Assembly (NCBI GenBank): GCA_016866255.1
Contig: VGMY01000005.1
Span: forward strand, 1 to 64,000
DNA length: 64,000 nt
Direction: 5' to 3'
Source of the DNA: Bacteroidota bacterium
GTDB taxonomy: Bacteria > Bacteroidota > Bacteroidia > Flavobacteriales_D > Crocinitomicaceae
The position numbers were made by a program, and so were the translations under genes. The first letter of the stretch is position 1. Each line of letters begins with the position of its first letter. Below are positions 28,248-37,053 of the stretch, piece after piece. Below the pieces are notes generated by a model. That model searched no databases and was not told the DNA's origin. It saw nothing but the letters and a program-made list of their open reading frames with translations.

Positions 28248-28342
28248 AATTGTTTTGAAAGCTGCTTCCTCTTAGTTTTACGAGCGTTAGCGAGTAATCA
28301 CCGAAGTGTAAAAAGCCAGATTTTGATGTCTTTGAGCTAACC

Positions 28343-29122
28343 CTATGGTTGGTTAACCAAGCCCCCCTTCACCACCTCTTCTGTGGCTTCCCAATGGGCC
28401 ATGTGGCCCGCGTTGGGAAGGATGATAATCTCTGGTGCCGCTTGGTCGGCTTGGGGCATTAAACGTTGTTGCAACTCCTCAACGCTCACCAAACGGTCGA
28501 GCGCTCCGTGCATGAACCGAACCATACTCGGGTTTTCCATAACCCACGACGTGTAATCCGTGCGTGTACGCATGGCCAAGGCCGCATAGGCTATCGCTTC
28601 CGAGGTCATCGCCTTCGCCTCCTGTTTCAGGGCTTCGATTTCCTTTTGAAAATCCTCAGGCCGCGCAAATAAGTTAGGAATGGCTTCATTAATAAAAAGT
28701 TCCTTGCCGCTAAAGGCAATTCGAGCCACCCGCAGGCGATCCGCTTGCTTGGCTTCAGTATCTGACCAACAATTGGAGTTTAACAAGGTGATATGGCTTG
28801 GCTTCGAGATACCCTTCGGGGTATTGGCCGCCAACTCCAAGGCCACATAGCCTCCCATGCTGTGCCCTACGATGCGGTATTGGGTTGGATTAATTTCCGA
28901 AATAACCCGTGCCACCTCATCGGCCATGAATTTCATGGATGGAACATCGCTTTGATCGGACAAGGGAGATTTTCCATGACCCGGAAGGTCAATAAGAACC
29001 ATGGTTCCAGGAATTTCATACAAGTTTAATGGTTCCCACATGGTGGAAGACTCCAAAAATCCATGCAAAAAAATGGTAACTGGTCCTTCGCCGAACCGTT
29101 CGTAATGCAAGCCCTTAGCCAC
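28343..29122 (-). CDS. Alpha/beta hydrolase
   Basis: A 259-residue alpha/beta-hydrolase. The oxyanion region is FLHGFLESS (about residues 18-26). The nucleophile elbow is VGHSMGGYVALEL (Ser near 98), and the catalytic His is in NAGHMAHWE near the C-terminus. The Asp acid is probably in the HGALDRLVS stretch. The substrate is unknown. It overlaps the upstream aminopeptidase P gene by 8 bp and is the last gene of its operon. Confidence 0.88.
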   Translation of the reverse strand: MAKGLHYERFGEGPVTIFLHGFLESSTMWEPLNLYEIPGTMVLIDLPGHGKSPLSDQSDVPSMKFMADEVARVISEINPTQYRIVGHSMGGYVALELAANTPKGISKPSHITLLNSNCWSDTEAKQADRLRVARIAFSGKELFINEAIPNLFARPEDFQKEIEALKQEAKAMTSEAIAYAALAMRTRTDYTSWVMENPSMVRFMHGALDRLVSVEELQQRLMPQADQAAPEIIILPNAGHMAHWEATEEVVKGGLVNQP

Positions 29123-30410
29123 GGTTCATCAACTCCTCGATTTCCGCTGCTTCTAAGGGAATGTTGCGCATCAAATTGTGTGGCACACCGTTCGCCTGAA
29201 CCACCACATCGTCTTCCAAACGAATGCCCAACCCTTCTTCGGGAATATAAATCCCCGGCTCCACCGTAAACACCATGTTGGCTTGAATGGGTTCGTGCCA
29301 TAGGCCTACATCGTGGGTATCTAAACCCAAGAAATGCGACGTTCCATGCATGAAATATTTCTTATACGCCGGCCATGCGGCATCTTGATTTTTGATGTCC
29401 TCCAGGGAAATCAATCCCAAGTTTACTAACTGCTCTTCCATTAGGGTGCCCACCTGCTTGTGGTATTCCGCCATGATGGTGCCAGGAACTAATAATTTCG
29501 CAGCTTCTTTTTTCACATGAAGCACCGCGTTGTACACCGCTTTTTGACGGGGGGTAAACCTTCCGTTCACGGGAATACAGCGCGTTAAATCTGAGGAGTA
29601 ATTGGCATACTCTGCCCCCACGTCCAAGAGGATCACGTCCCCATCTTGGCAGGACTGGTTGTTTTCAATGTAATGCAATACACAGGCGTTTTTACCCGAA
29701 GCAATGATCGGCGTATAGGCAAATCCTTGGGAACGGTTTCTTAAGAATTCATGCGCAAATTCCGCTTCAATTTCATATTCCCAAACCCCTGGTTTGACAA
29801 AATCCAATACGCGTCGAAATCCCTTCTCGGTAATATCGCAGGCCGTTTGCATTAAGGCCAGTTCTACGGATTCTTTGATCGATCGGATATTATGTAAAAT
29901 CGGCGCCGATTTATACACCTGATGGGCCGCGTAATCCGTTTTGACGTGCTTAATAAATCGGTCTTCACGGGTTTCAACTTCGGTTTTGGCCCTTAAGTGC
30001 TCGTTGGTGTTTAAATAAATTCCTTGTGCTTCGGCCATCAATTGCTTAAAAACGGTCGGAAATTGATTCAACCAGTACACGGTTTTTATTCCCGAAGTTT
30101 CAAAGGCTTTGGCCTTGGTAAGTTTCTCTCCTTCCCAAATCGCGATCGTTTCATTGGTTTCTCGTAAGAACAACACCTCCCGATGGGCGGGATTGCTGGC
30201 CGTTGGGAACAACACCAAAACAGACTCCTCTTGATCCACGCCAGACAAATAAAAAATATCGCGGTGCTGCTGAAAAGGCATGGTTCCATCCGCGCTGATG
30301 GGATAAATATCGTTGGAATTGAATACCGCCAACGTGTTTTTTTCCATGGAAGCCGTAAACTTCGCGCGGTTTCGGACAAAGAGCTCGCGGTCAATGAGGT
30401 GGTACTTCAT
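29115..30410 (-). CDS. Aminopeptidase P-family metallopeptidase (M24)
   Basis: A 431-residue Xaa-Pro aminopeptidase-like enzyme that removes N-terminal residues before proline. The N-terminal 150 residues form the AMP_N domain. The pita-bread catalytic domain shows all five metal ligands: LLDVGAEYANYSSDLTR (two Asp), HGTSHFLGLDTHD (His), VEPGIYIPEE (Glu) and RLEDDV (Glu). It lies 3 bp after a lipoprotein gene and overlaps the hydrolase gene by 8 bp, so all are in one operon. Confidence 0.93.
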   Translation of the reverse strand: MKYHLIDRELFVRNRAKFTASMEKNTLAVFNSNDIYPISADGTMPFQQHRDIFYLSGVDQEESVLVLFPTASNPAHREVLFLRETNETIAIWEGEKLTKAKAFETSGIKTVYWLNQFPTVFKQLMAEAQGIYLNTNEHLRAKTEVETREDRFIKHVKTDYAAHQVYKSAPILHNIRSIKESVELALMQTACDITEKGFRRVLDFVKPGVWEYEIEAEFAHEFLRNRSQGFAYTPIIASGKNACVLHYIENNQSCQDGDVILLDVGAEYANYSSDLTRCIPVNGRFTPRQKAVYNAVLHVKKEAAKLLVPGTIMAEYHKQVGTLMEEQLVNLGLISLEDIKNQDAAWPAYKKYFMHGTSHFLGLDTHDVGLWHEPIQANMVFTVEPGIYIPEEGLGIRLEDDVVVQANGVPHNLMRNIPLEAAEIEELMNRG

Positions 30411-30413
30411 GCC

Positions 30414-30851
30414 CTATTTAATTTTCGTAAAGCGAAGTTGGTGTACGTTAGAACCGGTTTGAAAAGAATACCAAAGTTCTTTTTTCGTAAGTTGGTTTAT
30501 AAAATAACTGGTATACATTACCGTTGCGGTCGGAGTAATTTGATAAGTGCTATCTGGAAATATTTTTAAAAACGTACGTTCAGCAGCAATATCATACCCC
30601 CCACCGCATGAATGATAAATTCCTGCATCATCAATGTAGTTTCTTGAAAAAGTGCCCCCCTCGTTAAACGTTTCTCGCAGATTAGTTACCAACAAGGTAT
30701 CCGAATAATCGAAACCGTTTAAATAATATTCCTGTAACTTCCAGGTTCCTCTGATATTATTTTTAGCCCCTATGCGATAACCCCCATCTGGATATTTTTT
30801 ACATCCCCAAAAAAGGCTTACAAGAACAACAACAACCAAGGAGATTCGCAT
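30414..30851 (-). CDS. Small predicted lipoprotein
   Basis: A 145-residue protein when started at MRISLVVVVLVSLFWGC. This start gives a hydrophobic signal ending in a lipobox-like LFWGC, with Cys at residue 17. The frame stays open further upstream, but that extension lies inside the neighbouring gene's 3' end and shows no signal. The mature part begins NNIRGTWKLQEYYLNG, recalling the start of lipocalin-like Bacteroidota lipoproteins. It is probably anchored in the membrane facing the periplasm. Function is unknown. Confidence 0.72.
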   Translation of the reverse strand: MRISLVVVVLVSLFWGCKKYPDGGYRIGAKNNIRGTWKLQEYYLNGFDYSDTLLVTNLRETFNEGGTFSRNYIDDAGIYHSCGGGYDIAAERTFLKIFPDSTYQITPTATVMYTSYFINQLTKKELWYSFQTGSNVHQLRFTKIK

Positions 30852-30888
30852 ACAGAGTATTTTTTGACAAAGTAACGAAATTTTTAAA

Positions 30889-31413
30889 TCATTGCCTTCG
30901 TTCCACGAACCAACTGGCATAAAGAACATAGTTTTTGCTAATCCGTTGGACCTCTCCGGCGAAAAGTTCCGGAGATAAGGATTTAACCTTTTTGGCAGGA
31001 ACCCCCGCATAAACACTCCAGGATTCAACCCGGGTTCCTTCTAAAAGCACTGCGCCCGCTGCAATGATACAATTGGACTCAATGTAACAGTGGTCCATGA
31101 CGATGGCCCCCATGCCGATCAACACTTCGTTTTCAACAGTACATCCGTGTACCAGCGCATGATGTCCAATGGAAACGGAGTTACCAATAATTAATGCCGT
31201 TTGCTCGTAGGTGCAATGCAACACGGCACCGTCCTGTATGTTAACTTGGTTGCCAATGCGAATGGAATTTACATCGCCCCGAACCACCGCATTGAACCAA
31301 ACGGAACAATCGTTTCCCATCGTTACATCTCCCACTACCGTGGCGTTTTCTGCCAAATAACAATTATCCCCAAACGAGGGCATATGGCCCCTGCACGCTT
31401 TAATTAATGCCAT
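30889..31413 (-). CDS. Gamma-carbonic-anhydrase-like hexapeptide protein
   Basis: A 174-residue left-handed beta-helix protein of the YrdA/CaiE/PaaY group. Hexapeptide repeats run from about residue 15 to 140. The metal-binding histidines are present in VLHCTYEQ and SIGHHALVHGC (near residues 71, 88 and 93). Some family members are active carbonic anhydrases and others are acyltransferase-like or inactive. It is separated by one base from the CysS-tail gene and by 37 bp from the lipoprotein gene. Confidence 0.88.
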   Translation of the reverse strand: MALIKACRGHMPSFGDNCYLAENATVVGDVTMGNDCSVWFNAVVRGDVNSIRIGNQVNIQDGAVLHCTYEQTALIIGNSVSIGHHALVHGCTVENEVLIGMGAIVMDHCYIESNCIIAAGAVLLEGTRVESWSVYAGVPAKKVKSLSPELFAGEVQRISKNYVLYASWFVERRQ

Positions 31414-31414
31414 A

Positions 31415-31612
31415 TTACGTCCATGTTGTTTCTTCTGTTTTGCCCTTAATGCGAATGCCCCTCTTAGGTAGCTCTATGCGTATAAGATCTGAAGTTTCCC
31501 AAATTTGTTGTTCTAGGGCTTTTTGACGCAAGGCCATAACCGCCTCCATTACCCCATCTAAGCGTTTGCTGCTTAACCTGTTATATATGTGCAAAAATTT
31601 GTCCGTTTTCAT
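31415..31612 (-). CDS. Free-standing cysteinyl-tRNA synthetase C-terminal tail-like protein
   Basis: A 65-residue protein (from MKTDKFLHIYNRL) whose second half resembles the last ~45 residues of CysS: VMALRQKALEQQIWETSDLI (residues 25-44) and a final GKTEETTWT. In CysS this helical hairpin contacts the tRNA anticodon side. No catalytic CysS domain adjoins it. A TACATTTG promoter element sits 17 bases before this start, which supports 31612 over a Met further upstream at 31684. It may be a retained fragment or a functional mini-protein. The assignment rests on motif recall. Confidence 0.6.
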   Translation of the reverse strand: MKTDKFLHIYNRLSSKRLDGVMEAVMALRQKALEQQIWETSDLIRIELPKRGIRIKGKTEETTWT

Positions 31613-31628
31613 CGAGCAAAGATTAAAA

Positions 31629-31636
31629 CAAATGTA
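31629..31636 (-). promoter_or_regulatory. Candidate -7 element for the CysS-tail operon
   Basis: On the minus strand this reads TACATTTG, an exact TAnnTTTG match, placed 17 bases before the start codon at 31612. It probably drives the five-gene minus-strand operon down to the alpha/beta hydrolase. Confidence 0.42.
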
Positions 31637-31694
31637 GGAAAAGGATGCATACCGTCGTTGGCTTGGGGCCGTCGAATTCATCAAAGAATATTCT

Positions 31695-31702
31695 TACTTT
31701 TG
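31695..31702 (+). promoter_or_regulatory. TAnnTTTG match overlapping the ispD start
   Basis: TACTTTTG ends three bases before the ispD ATG. If it is used, the transcript would be leaderless or nearly so. It could equally be a chance match. Confidence 0.25.
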
Positions 31703-31705
31703 AAC

Positions 31706-32374
31706 ATGAATCCTTGGACGTTAATTGTTCCCTCAGGAGGCATTGGCTCTCGCATGGCGACCGAGCGACCCAAACAATATTTGGAAATCGGACAACAGCC
31801 CATCATCCTCCATACACTAATGGCCCTAGACCTGTATTTCGATTCCCCACAGTTTATTGTTGCGCTGGAAACGCCCTGGATGGAATTCTTAACCGACCAC
31901 CTCGCGGGGTTGGATTTGCAACACCGTTGCCGGCTTGTTGAAGGGGGAAAAGAACGGTATAATTCGGTAAAAAATGCGCTACAGCACGTAACAACCCCCC
32001 TTGTTGGAGTCCATGACGCTGTTCGCCCCTTCGTTTCGCAAGAAACCGTGAACAGAATAAAAACTGCGATAACGACCAACGATGCCGTCATTCCCGTTGT
32101 TCCCCTACGCGACTCGCTTCGAAAGCGGTTTTCAGAGGCCAGCGTTGCTGTACAACGAAGCGAATTTATGAGTGTCCAAACGCCACAGTGCTTTCGTTCT
32201 AAGGTGCTTGAAAAGGCCTATCTGCTCGAATTTGACGCCTCAATTACCGACGATGCAAGTTTGGTAGAACGCGACGGAATAGCCATTTACAGCGTCCAAG
32301 GAAACGAGGAAAACATAAAAATTACTACCCCTTTGGATTTTATACTTGCCCAACACTTAATTTCCCAACGATGA
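31706..32374 (+). CDS. ispD: 2-C-methyl-D-erythritol 4-phosphate cytidylyltransferase
   Basis: IspD is the third enzyme of the non-mevalonate isoprenoid pathway and attaches CMP to methylerythritol phosphate. The 222-residue product starts MNPWTLIVPSGGIGSRMATE, with the nucleotide-binding GGxGxR and PKQ intact. The open frame continues upstream but lacks family similarity. Further motifs are VHDAVRPFVS and QTPQCFRSKVLEKAY. Its stop overlaps the following carboxypeptidase gene by 4 bp. ispG, of the same pathway, is at the right edge of the window. Confidence 0.95.
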   Translation: MNPWTLIVPSGGIGSRMATERPKQYLEIGQQPIILHTLMALDLYFDSPQFIVALETPWMEFLTDHLAGLDLQHRCRLVEGGKERYNSVKNALQHVTTPLVGVHDAVRPFVSQETVNRIKTAITTNDAVIPVVPLRDSLRKRFSEASVAVQRSEFMSVQTPQCFRSKVLEKAYLLEFDASITDDASLVERDGIAIYSVQGNEENIKITTPLDFILAQHLISQR

Positions 32375-33264
32375 TCATCCCACCTTACTTAAAAAAGGGA
32401 GATACTGTATACATCGTTGCTCCCGCAAAAGCTATTGATAACGAAAGCGTTGTTGTAACCCAAAAAACGTTGGAACGCTGGGGCCTTAATGTTCGTATAT
32501 CTCCCCATTGCCTCGGTCGTGATCACTATTTCTCAGGAACTGATGCCGCACGACTGGCGGATTTTCAATGGGGGCTGGACGCTCCTGAGGTTTCAGCTAT
32601 TATGTGTGCACGAGGAGGCTACGGATGCGTGCGCATCATTGAGCAGTTGTCTTGGGAAAGATTTCTACAGCATCCGAAATGGCTTATCGGATTCAGCGAT
32701 ATCACTTTATTTCATCACAAAACTCAGCAATTAGGCGTTCAAAGCATTCATGGAATCATGCCCTTAGGGTTTACCTCGGGAAGTAATTGTTCCAAATCAA
32801 CCCTTCAAAAGTCGCTCTTCGGGGATTCCTTTATTGTAAAAGGACCGAACAGTCCCCACAACATAAGCGGCGATGTTTCCGGACAGATCATCGGAGGAAA
32901 CATGACCTTGATATACAGTTTGTTAGGAACCCCGTTAACTTACCATTTCCAAGATAAAATTCTTTTCCTTGAAGATGTTGGAGAGCATATTTATAAAATA
33001 GATCGTATGTTATATGCTTTACGCATGTCGGGAGCCTTCCAAAAAATAAAAGGGTTAATTCTTGGTGGATTTACCGAAATGGAAGACACCGAAGTGCCGT
33101 TTGGAAAAACCTTGGAAGAACTAATTTTAGAACAAGTATCAAAACTGGATATTCCTGTTGCCTTTGGTTTTCCCATCGGGCACACCCAAGAAAACCAGGC
33201 CATTACACTGGGCAAAACTGTGCGCTTGACCGTTCAAAAAACAGGAGCAACCCTGTTTATCTAA
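32371..33264 (+). CDS. LD-carboxypeptidase (S66 family)
   Basis: A 297-residue serine peptidase of the S66/MccF/LdcA family, which trims tetrapeptides in peptidoglycan recycling. The N-terminal YIVAPAKAID and the nucleophile region MCARGGYGCVRIIEQL (about residues 75-90) match the family. The C-terminal His lies in PIGHTQENQAITLG, and the Glu of the triad is probably in FLEDVGEHIYKIDR. It is coupled to ispD by a 4-bp overlap. Confidence 0.92.
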   Translation: MIIPPYLKKGDTVYIVAPAKAIDNESVVVTQKTLERWGLNVRISPHCLGRDHYFSGTDAARLADFQWGLDAPEVSAIMCARGGYGCVRIIEQLSWERFLQHPKWLIGFSDITLFHHKTQQLGVQSIHGIMPLGFTSGSNCSKSTLQKSLFGDSFIVKGPNSPHNISGDVSGQIIGGNMTLIYSLLGTPLTYHFQDKILFLEDVGEHIYKIDRMLYALRMSGAFQKIKGLILGGFTEMEDTEVPFGKTLEELILEQVSKLDIPVAFGFPIGHTQENQAITLGKTVRLTVQKTGATLFI

Positions 33265-33287
33265 AATCATTCTAAATAAAAACGCTC

Positions 33288-33319
33288 TTGAAATTTAATT
33301 CTTGTTAGCCGTACCTTTG
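33288..33319 (+). promoter_or_regulatory. Promoter of the sdhCAB operon
   Basis: A -33 TTG (33288-33290) and a perfect -7 TACCTTTG (33312-33319) are separated by 21 bases. The sdhC ATG is 19 bases further downstream. This is one of the best promoter matches in the window. Confidence 0.6.
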
Positions 33320-33338
33320 TACCGGTAAAATTATCTAT

Positions 33339-34184
33339 ATGTCGATCAAAACTATTCTTAATTCCTCCATCGTAAAAAAAGTGTGGATGGCCCTAACGGG
33401 GTTGTTTCTGTGCACCTTTCTCGTAGGTCACCTGGCGGGGAACATGCAACTTGTCCTTAAAACAGGAGAAGAAGGGCGAAGGGCGTTTAACGAATACGCC
33501 TATTTTATGGCGCACAATCCTTTTATCAAGGTGCTTTCGTACGTGACGTATTTTTCGATCATTTTCCACGCGTTCCAGGGGTTTTACCTTACTTATCAAA
33601 ACAAAAAAGCTCGTCCTCAAGGCTATGCCTACAGCAAACCCGCAGCCAACAGTTCTCTGCCGTCGCGTTACATGGCAATTTTAGGCACCTTAGTTTTGGT
33701 TTTCATTGTCACCCACATGGCCAATTTTTGGTGGAAAGCGAAAATCAAAGAGGACATTCCTTTACACGCCTATACGGTCTCGATTCCTGGACCAATGGGG
33801 CAGATGCAAAAACAAGAATTTTACTACACCCACAACCTACAGTTGATTCCGAAAAACGATGAGATTACGGTAAAAAATAAAACCGATTTGTACATGAAAA
33901 GCGTCAACATCAAAGTTGCAGAAGGATACGTAGACCTTCATACCGTTGTCATGGATTTTTTCAGCCCAAAACAAAACGAACAGGCAATGTTTTACGTGCT
34001 CCTCTACGTTTTTTCGATGTGCGCTCTTGCCTTTCATTTATGGCACGGGTTCGCTTCCGGTTTTCAATCCCTGGGTCTTAATCATCGGCGATATACTCCG
34101 CTAATCCATAGCGCTGGTAAATTATTCGCAGTAATTGTTCCGGGAATGTTTGCGCTTATCACCATCTTAATTTATTTGAAATAA
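33339..34184 (+). CDS. sdhC: Succinate dehydrogenase cytochrome b subunit, enlarged
   Basis: The single membrane subunit of a Bacteroidota-type succinate dehydrogenase, which anchors the enzyme and carries heme b. It has 281 residues and five predicted membrane helices. Conserved histidines are in VGHLAGN, SIIFHAFQG, IVTHMANFWW and FHLWHGFASGFQSLGLNH. Compared with the usual ~220-230-residue form, about 65 extra residues (roughly 134-200) lie between the third and fourth helices. It begins the sdhCAB operon, 18 bp before sdhA. Confidence 0.93.
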   Translation: MSIKTILNSSIVKKVWMALTGLFLCTFLVGHLAGNMQLVLKTGEEGRRAFNEYAYFMAHNPFIKVLSYVTYFSIIFHAFQGFYLTYQNKKARPQGYAYSKPAANSSLPSRYMAILGTLVLVFIVTHMANFWWKAKIKEDIPLHAYTVSIPGPMGQMQKQEFYYTHNLQLIPKNDEITVKNKTDLYMKSVNIKVAEGYVDLHTVVMDFFSPKQNEQAMFYVLLYVFSMCALAFHLWHGFASGFQSLGLNHRRYTPLIHSAGKLFAVIVPGMFALITILIYLK

Positions 34185-34202
34185 CGATATAATCTCACCC
34201 CG

Positions 34203-36215
34203 ATGTCAAAATTAGACGCTCAAATCCCGGAAGGCCCCTTGGCTGAAAAGTGGACGAACCACAAAAACCAAATGAAACTTGTGGCCCCTAATAACCGTCC
34301 AAAAATCGACGTAATCGTCGTTGGAACTGGGTTGGCCGGAGCCTCCGCCGCAGCTTCCCTTGGGGAGATGGGGTACAACGTGAAAGCTTTTTGTTTCCAA
34401 GATTCGCCGCGTAGAGCACACTCCATTGCGGCACAAGGAGGCATCAACGCAGCAAAAAACTACCAAAACGATGGCGATTCTATATACCGTTTATTTTACG
34501 ACACCATTAAAGGCGGCGATTACCGATCCCGAGAAGCAAACGTCTACCGCTTAGCAGAAGTTTCCGGAAACATTATCGACCAATGCGTTGCCCAGGGCGT
34601 TCCGTTTGCGCGTGAATACGGCGGTTTACTGGACAACCGTTCCTTTGGCGGAACTCAAGTACAAAGGACCTTTTATGCTGCGGGCCAAACCGGACAGCAA
34701 CTTTTATTAGGCGCGTATTCCGCCCTGTCGCGTCAAATTGGATTAGGGAGGGTTTCCATGCACAGCCGTCATGAAATGATGGATTTAGTGGTTATTGATG
34801 GTAAAGCGAGAGGAATCATTGCGCGCAATTTAGTAAGCGGCGAAATTGAACGCCACAGTGCTCACGCAGTCGTTATCGCGTCAGGGGGTTATGGCAACGT
34901 ATACTTTCTCTCAACCAATGCCATGGGGAGCAACGTTTCTGCAGGCTGGAAAATTCACAAACGCGGTGCATACTTCGCTAACCCTTGCTTTGTACAAATC
35001 CACCCAACATGCATTCCCGTTCACGGGACAAATCAGTCAAAATTAACCCTGATGTCGGAATCCTTAAGAAACTCTGGCCGAATTTGGGTGCCCAGCAAAA
35101 AAGAAGACGCAGCAGCCATCCGTGAAGGCCAATTAAAACCCACACAGATCCCCGAAGAAGACCGCGATTATTTCTTGGAGCGCCGTTACCCTGCCTTCGG
35201 AAACCTGGTGCCAAGAGACGTTGCTTCGAGAGCGGCAAAAGAACGCTGCGACGCCGGACACGGAATAGAGGCAAACGATACCAACGAGGGCGTATACCTT
35301 GATTTTTCCTCTGAAATCCGAAGTAAAGGAAAACAAGCAGCCTACGCAAAAGGAGACCACCATCCATCCGAGGAAACCATTCTGGCATTAGGAAAAAAAT
35401 GGATTGAAGAAAAATATGGGAATCTTTTCGCGATGTATGAAAAAATAACCGATGAAAACCCGTACGAAATGCCCATGAAAATTTATCCCGCGGTTCACTA
35501 CACCATGGGGGGCGTTTGGGTAGATTACAACCTACAAAGTACGATTCCCGGTTGTTTTGTCAGCGGCGAAGCAAATTTTTCTGACCACGGAGCCAATCGA
35601 TTGGGGGCCTCGGCCCTCATGCAAGGTTTAGCTGACGGTTATTTTGTTTTGCCCTACACCCTTTCGAATTATTTAGCCGAGGAAATTCGCACGGGAAAAA
35701 TATCCACCGATGCTCCAGAATTTGAAGCCGCCGAACGAGAGGTTAAGGATCGAATACAGCTGTTTTTAAGCATAAACGGTACCCGTTCTGTGGATTCCTT
35801 CCACAAAAAATTAGGCCTGATTATGTGGAACAAAGTGGGCATGGGAAGAAATGAGGCCGGCTTAAAAGCCGCGATTGATGAAATTGGGCTACTTCGGGAA
35901 GAATTTTATCGCGACGTTCGAGTTCCAGGGGAAGCCCATGAATATAATCCAGAATTGGACAAAGCGCTTCGCGTGGCGGACTTATTGGAACTTGGCCAAC
36001 TCATGGCTGTAGATGCCTTGAATCGAAACGAATCTTGCGGCGGACATTTTCGTGAAGAATATCAGGATAAAGAGGGGGAAACCCTTCGAAACGATGAGCG
36101 TTTTAAAATGGTGGCCGCTTGGGAATACCGAGGGCCAGACTCCAATAAATCGGTTTTACACGAAGAAAAACTCGACTACGAATTCATCAAAATCGCAGCG
36201 CGCAACTACAAATAA
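34203..36215 (+). CDS. sdhA: Succinate dehydrogenase flavoprotein subunit
   Basis: The catalytic subunit oxidising succinate to fumarate in the TCA cycle. The 670-residue protein has the FAD-binding [20 protein letters not shown] (about residues 40-59). The covalent-flavin histidine is in [18 protein letters not shown]. The active-site region [14 protein letters not shown] is near residue 430. The C-terminal helical domain ends with the [21 protein letters not shown] type tail typical of Bacteroidota. It lies between sdhC and sdhB. Confidence 0.97.
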   Translation: MSKLDAQIPEGPLAEKWTNHKNQMKLVAPNNRPKIDVIVVGTGLAGASAAASLGEMGYNVKAFCFQDSPRRAHSIAAQGGINAAKNYQNDGDSIYRLFYDTIKGGDYRSREANVYRLAEVSGNIIDQCVAQGVPFAREYGGLLDNRSFGGTQVQRTFYAAGQTGQQLLLGAYSALSRQIGLGRVSMHSRHEMMDLVVIDGKARGIIARNLVSGEIERHSAHAVVIASGGYGNVYFLSTNAMGSNVSAGWKIHKRGAYFANPCFVQIHPTCIPVHGTNQSKLTLMSESLRNSGRIWVPSKKEDAAAIREGQLKPTQIPEEDRDYFLERRYPAFGNLVPRDVASRAAKERCDAGHGIEANDTNEGVYLDFSSEIRSKGKQAAYAKGDHHPSEETILALGKKWIEEKYGNLFAMYEKITDENPYEMPMKIYPAVHYTMGGVWVDYNLQSTIPGCFVSGEANFSDHGANRLGASALMQGLADGYFVLPYTLSNYLAEEIRTGKISTDAPEFEAAEREVKDRIQLFLSINGTRSVDSFHKKLGLIMWNKVGMGRNEAGLKAAIDEIGLLREEFYRDVRVPGEAHEYNPELDKALRVADLLELGQLMAVDALNRNESCGGHFREEYQDKEGETLRNDERFKMVAAWEYRGPDSNKSVLHEEKLDYEFIKIAARNYK

Positions 36216-36223
36216 GAAAACTT

Positions 36224-36991
36224 ATGGCAACGAAATTCATCAACATTACCCTTAAAATTTGGAGGCAACAAAACAGCCAATCGAAAGGAAGCTTGGAAAC
36301 ATATACGCTCAACAAGGTGTCCACCGATAGTTCTTTCCTTGAGATGTTAGACCAGCTGAACGAACAGTTGATCAGTGACCAAAAATCTCCTGTTGCATTT
36401 GACCACGATTGTCGGGAAGGGATCTGTGGCATGTGTTCTTTGTACATCAACGGAAGAGCTCACGGACCCGCCACCGGTACAACCACCTGTCAACTCCACA
36501 TGCGTAAATTCAAGGACGGAGAAACCATTTACGTAGAGCCTTGGAGGTCCAAAGCTTTTCCCATTGTTAAAGACCTGGTTGTCGATCGCTCTGCTTTCGA
36601 TCGCATTCAACAAGCTGGAGGATTTATTTCTATTAACACTTCGGGTAAAACCATGGATGCAAATGCTATTCCTGTACCCAAACAAAATGCGGATAAGGCA
36701 TTTGAAGCCGCGGCATGTATTGGTTGTGGCGCCTGTGTGGCTGCGTGTAAAAACAGTTCTGCCATGCTATTTGTCGGCGCAAAAGTCTCCCAATATGCTT
36801 TGCTGCCTCAAGGAAAGGTGGAGGCACAAGAGCGGGCGCTCAACATGGTGCGCCAAATGGACGAGGAGGGATTTGGAAACTGCACCAATACCGGCGCCTG
36901 TGAAGTAGAATGTCCTAAAGGCATTTCCATTGAAAACATTGCTAGAATGAACCGCGAATTTCTCCTTGCAGCAAGCAAATCGAATAAGTGA
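36224..36991 (+). CDS. sdhB: Succinate dehydrogenase iron-sulfur subunit
   Basis: The 255-residue electron-transfer subunit. The [2Fe-2S] cluster ligands are in [16 protein letters not shown], with the fourth Cys in TTTCQLHM (about residues 65-95). The C-terminal domain has [17 protein letters not shown] (about 163-179) and [17 protein letters not shown], which bind the [4Fe-4S] and [3Fe-4S] clusters. It is 8 bp after sdhA and ends the operon. Confidence 0.97.
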   Translation: MATKFINITLKIWRQQNSQSKGSLETYTLNKVSTDSSFLEMLDQLNEQLISDQKSPVAFDHDCREGICGMCSLYINGRAHGPATGTTTCQLHMRKFKDGETIYVEPWRSKAFPIVKDLVVDRSAFDRIQQAGGFISINTSGKTMDANAIPVPKQNADKAFEAAACIGCGACVAACKNSSAMLFVGAKVSQYALLPQGKVEAQERALNMVRQMDEEGFGNCTNTGACEVECPKGISIENIARMNREFLLAASKSNK

Positions 36992-37009
36992 GATTAGGCG
37001 AAATCAAAA

Positions 37010-37027
37010 AAAGAGCGAGGCCTCTTT
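37010..37027 (+). terminator. Possible terminator after sdhB
   Basis: An inverted repeat AAAGAG / CTCTTT with a 6-base loop lies 19 bases past the sdhB stop. It is followed by a C-run rather than T residues, so the case is weak. It sits between the convergent sdhB and the small membrane-protein gene. Confidence 0.3.
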
Positions 37028-37053
37028 CCCCCAGCCCAACAAGTTGAGTTTCG

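Larger units (their letters stand above)
28121..28257 (+). repeat. Tandem repeat, two copies with ~99-bp period
   Basis: An identical 38-base block starting TTGCGACAACGGAGCAAGCG occurs at 28121-28158 and 28220-28257. After each copy a weaker echo follows at the same spacing: TTAGCGCATAATCC (from 28187) and TTAGCGAGTAATCA (from 28287). The similarity therefore covers roughly the whole 99-100-bp unit, which suggests an old duplication. Confidence 0.85.
28026..28342. other. Non-coding region rich in inverted and tandem repeats
   Basis: This is the only gap above 300 bases in the window, and it separates the tRNA-Ser gene from a convergent minus-strand operon. I see no coding frame in it. It contains a tRNA terminator, a hairpin (GCTGTTA at 28063-28069 pairing with TAACAGC at 28091-28097) and a perfect palindrome at 28180-28195. 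It also holds two copies of a ~99-bp repeat unit that includes terminator-like hairpins. Confidence 0.7.

Noticed and set aside
28121-28257. Possible CRISPR array
   Set aside because: There are only two copies, no spacers of fixed size, and no cas genes; the copies contain terminator hairpins.
31613-31684. Longer N-terminus of the CysS-tail protein
   Set aside because: A promoter element at 31629-31636 lies inside it, and the extra residues show no similarity.
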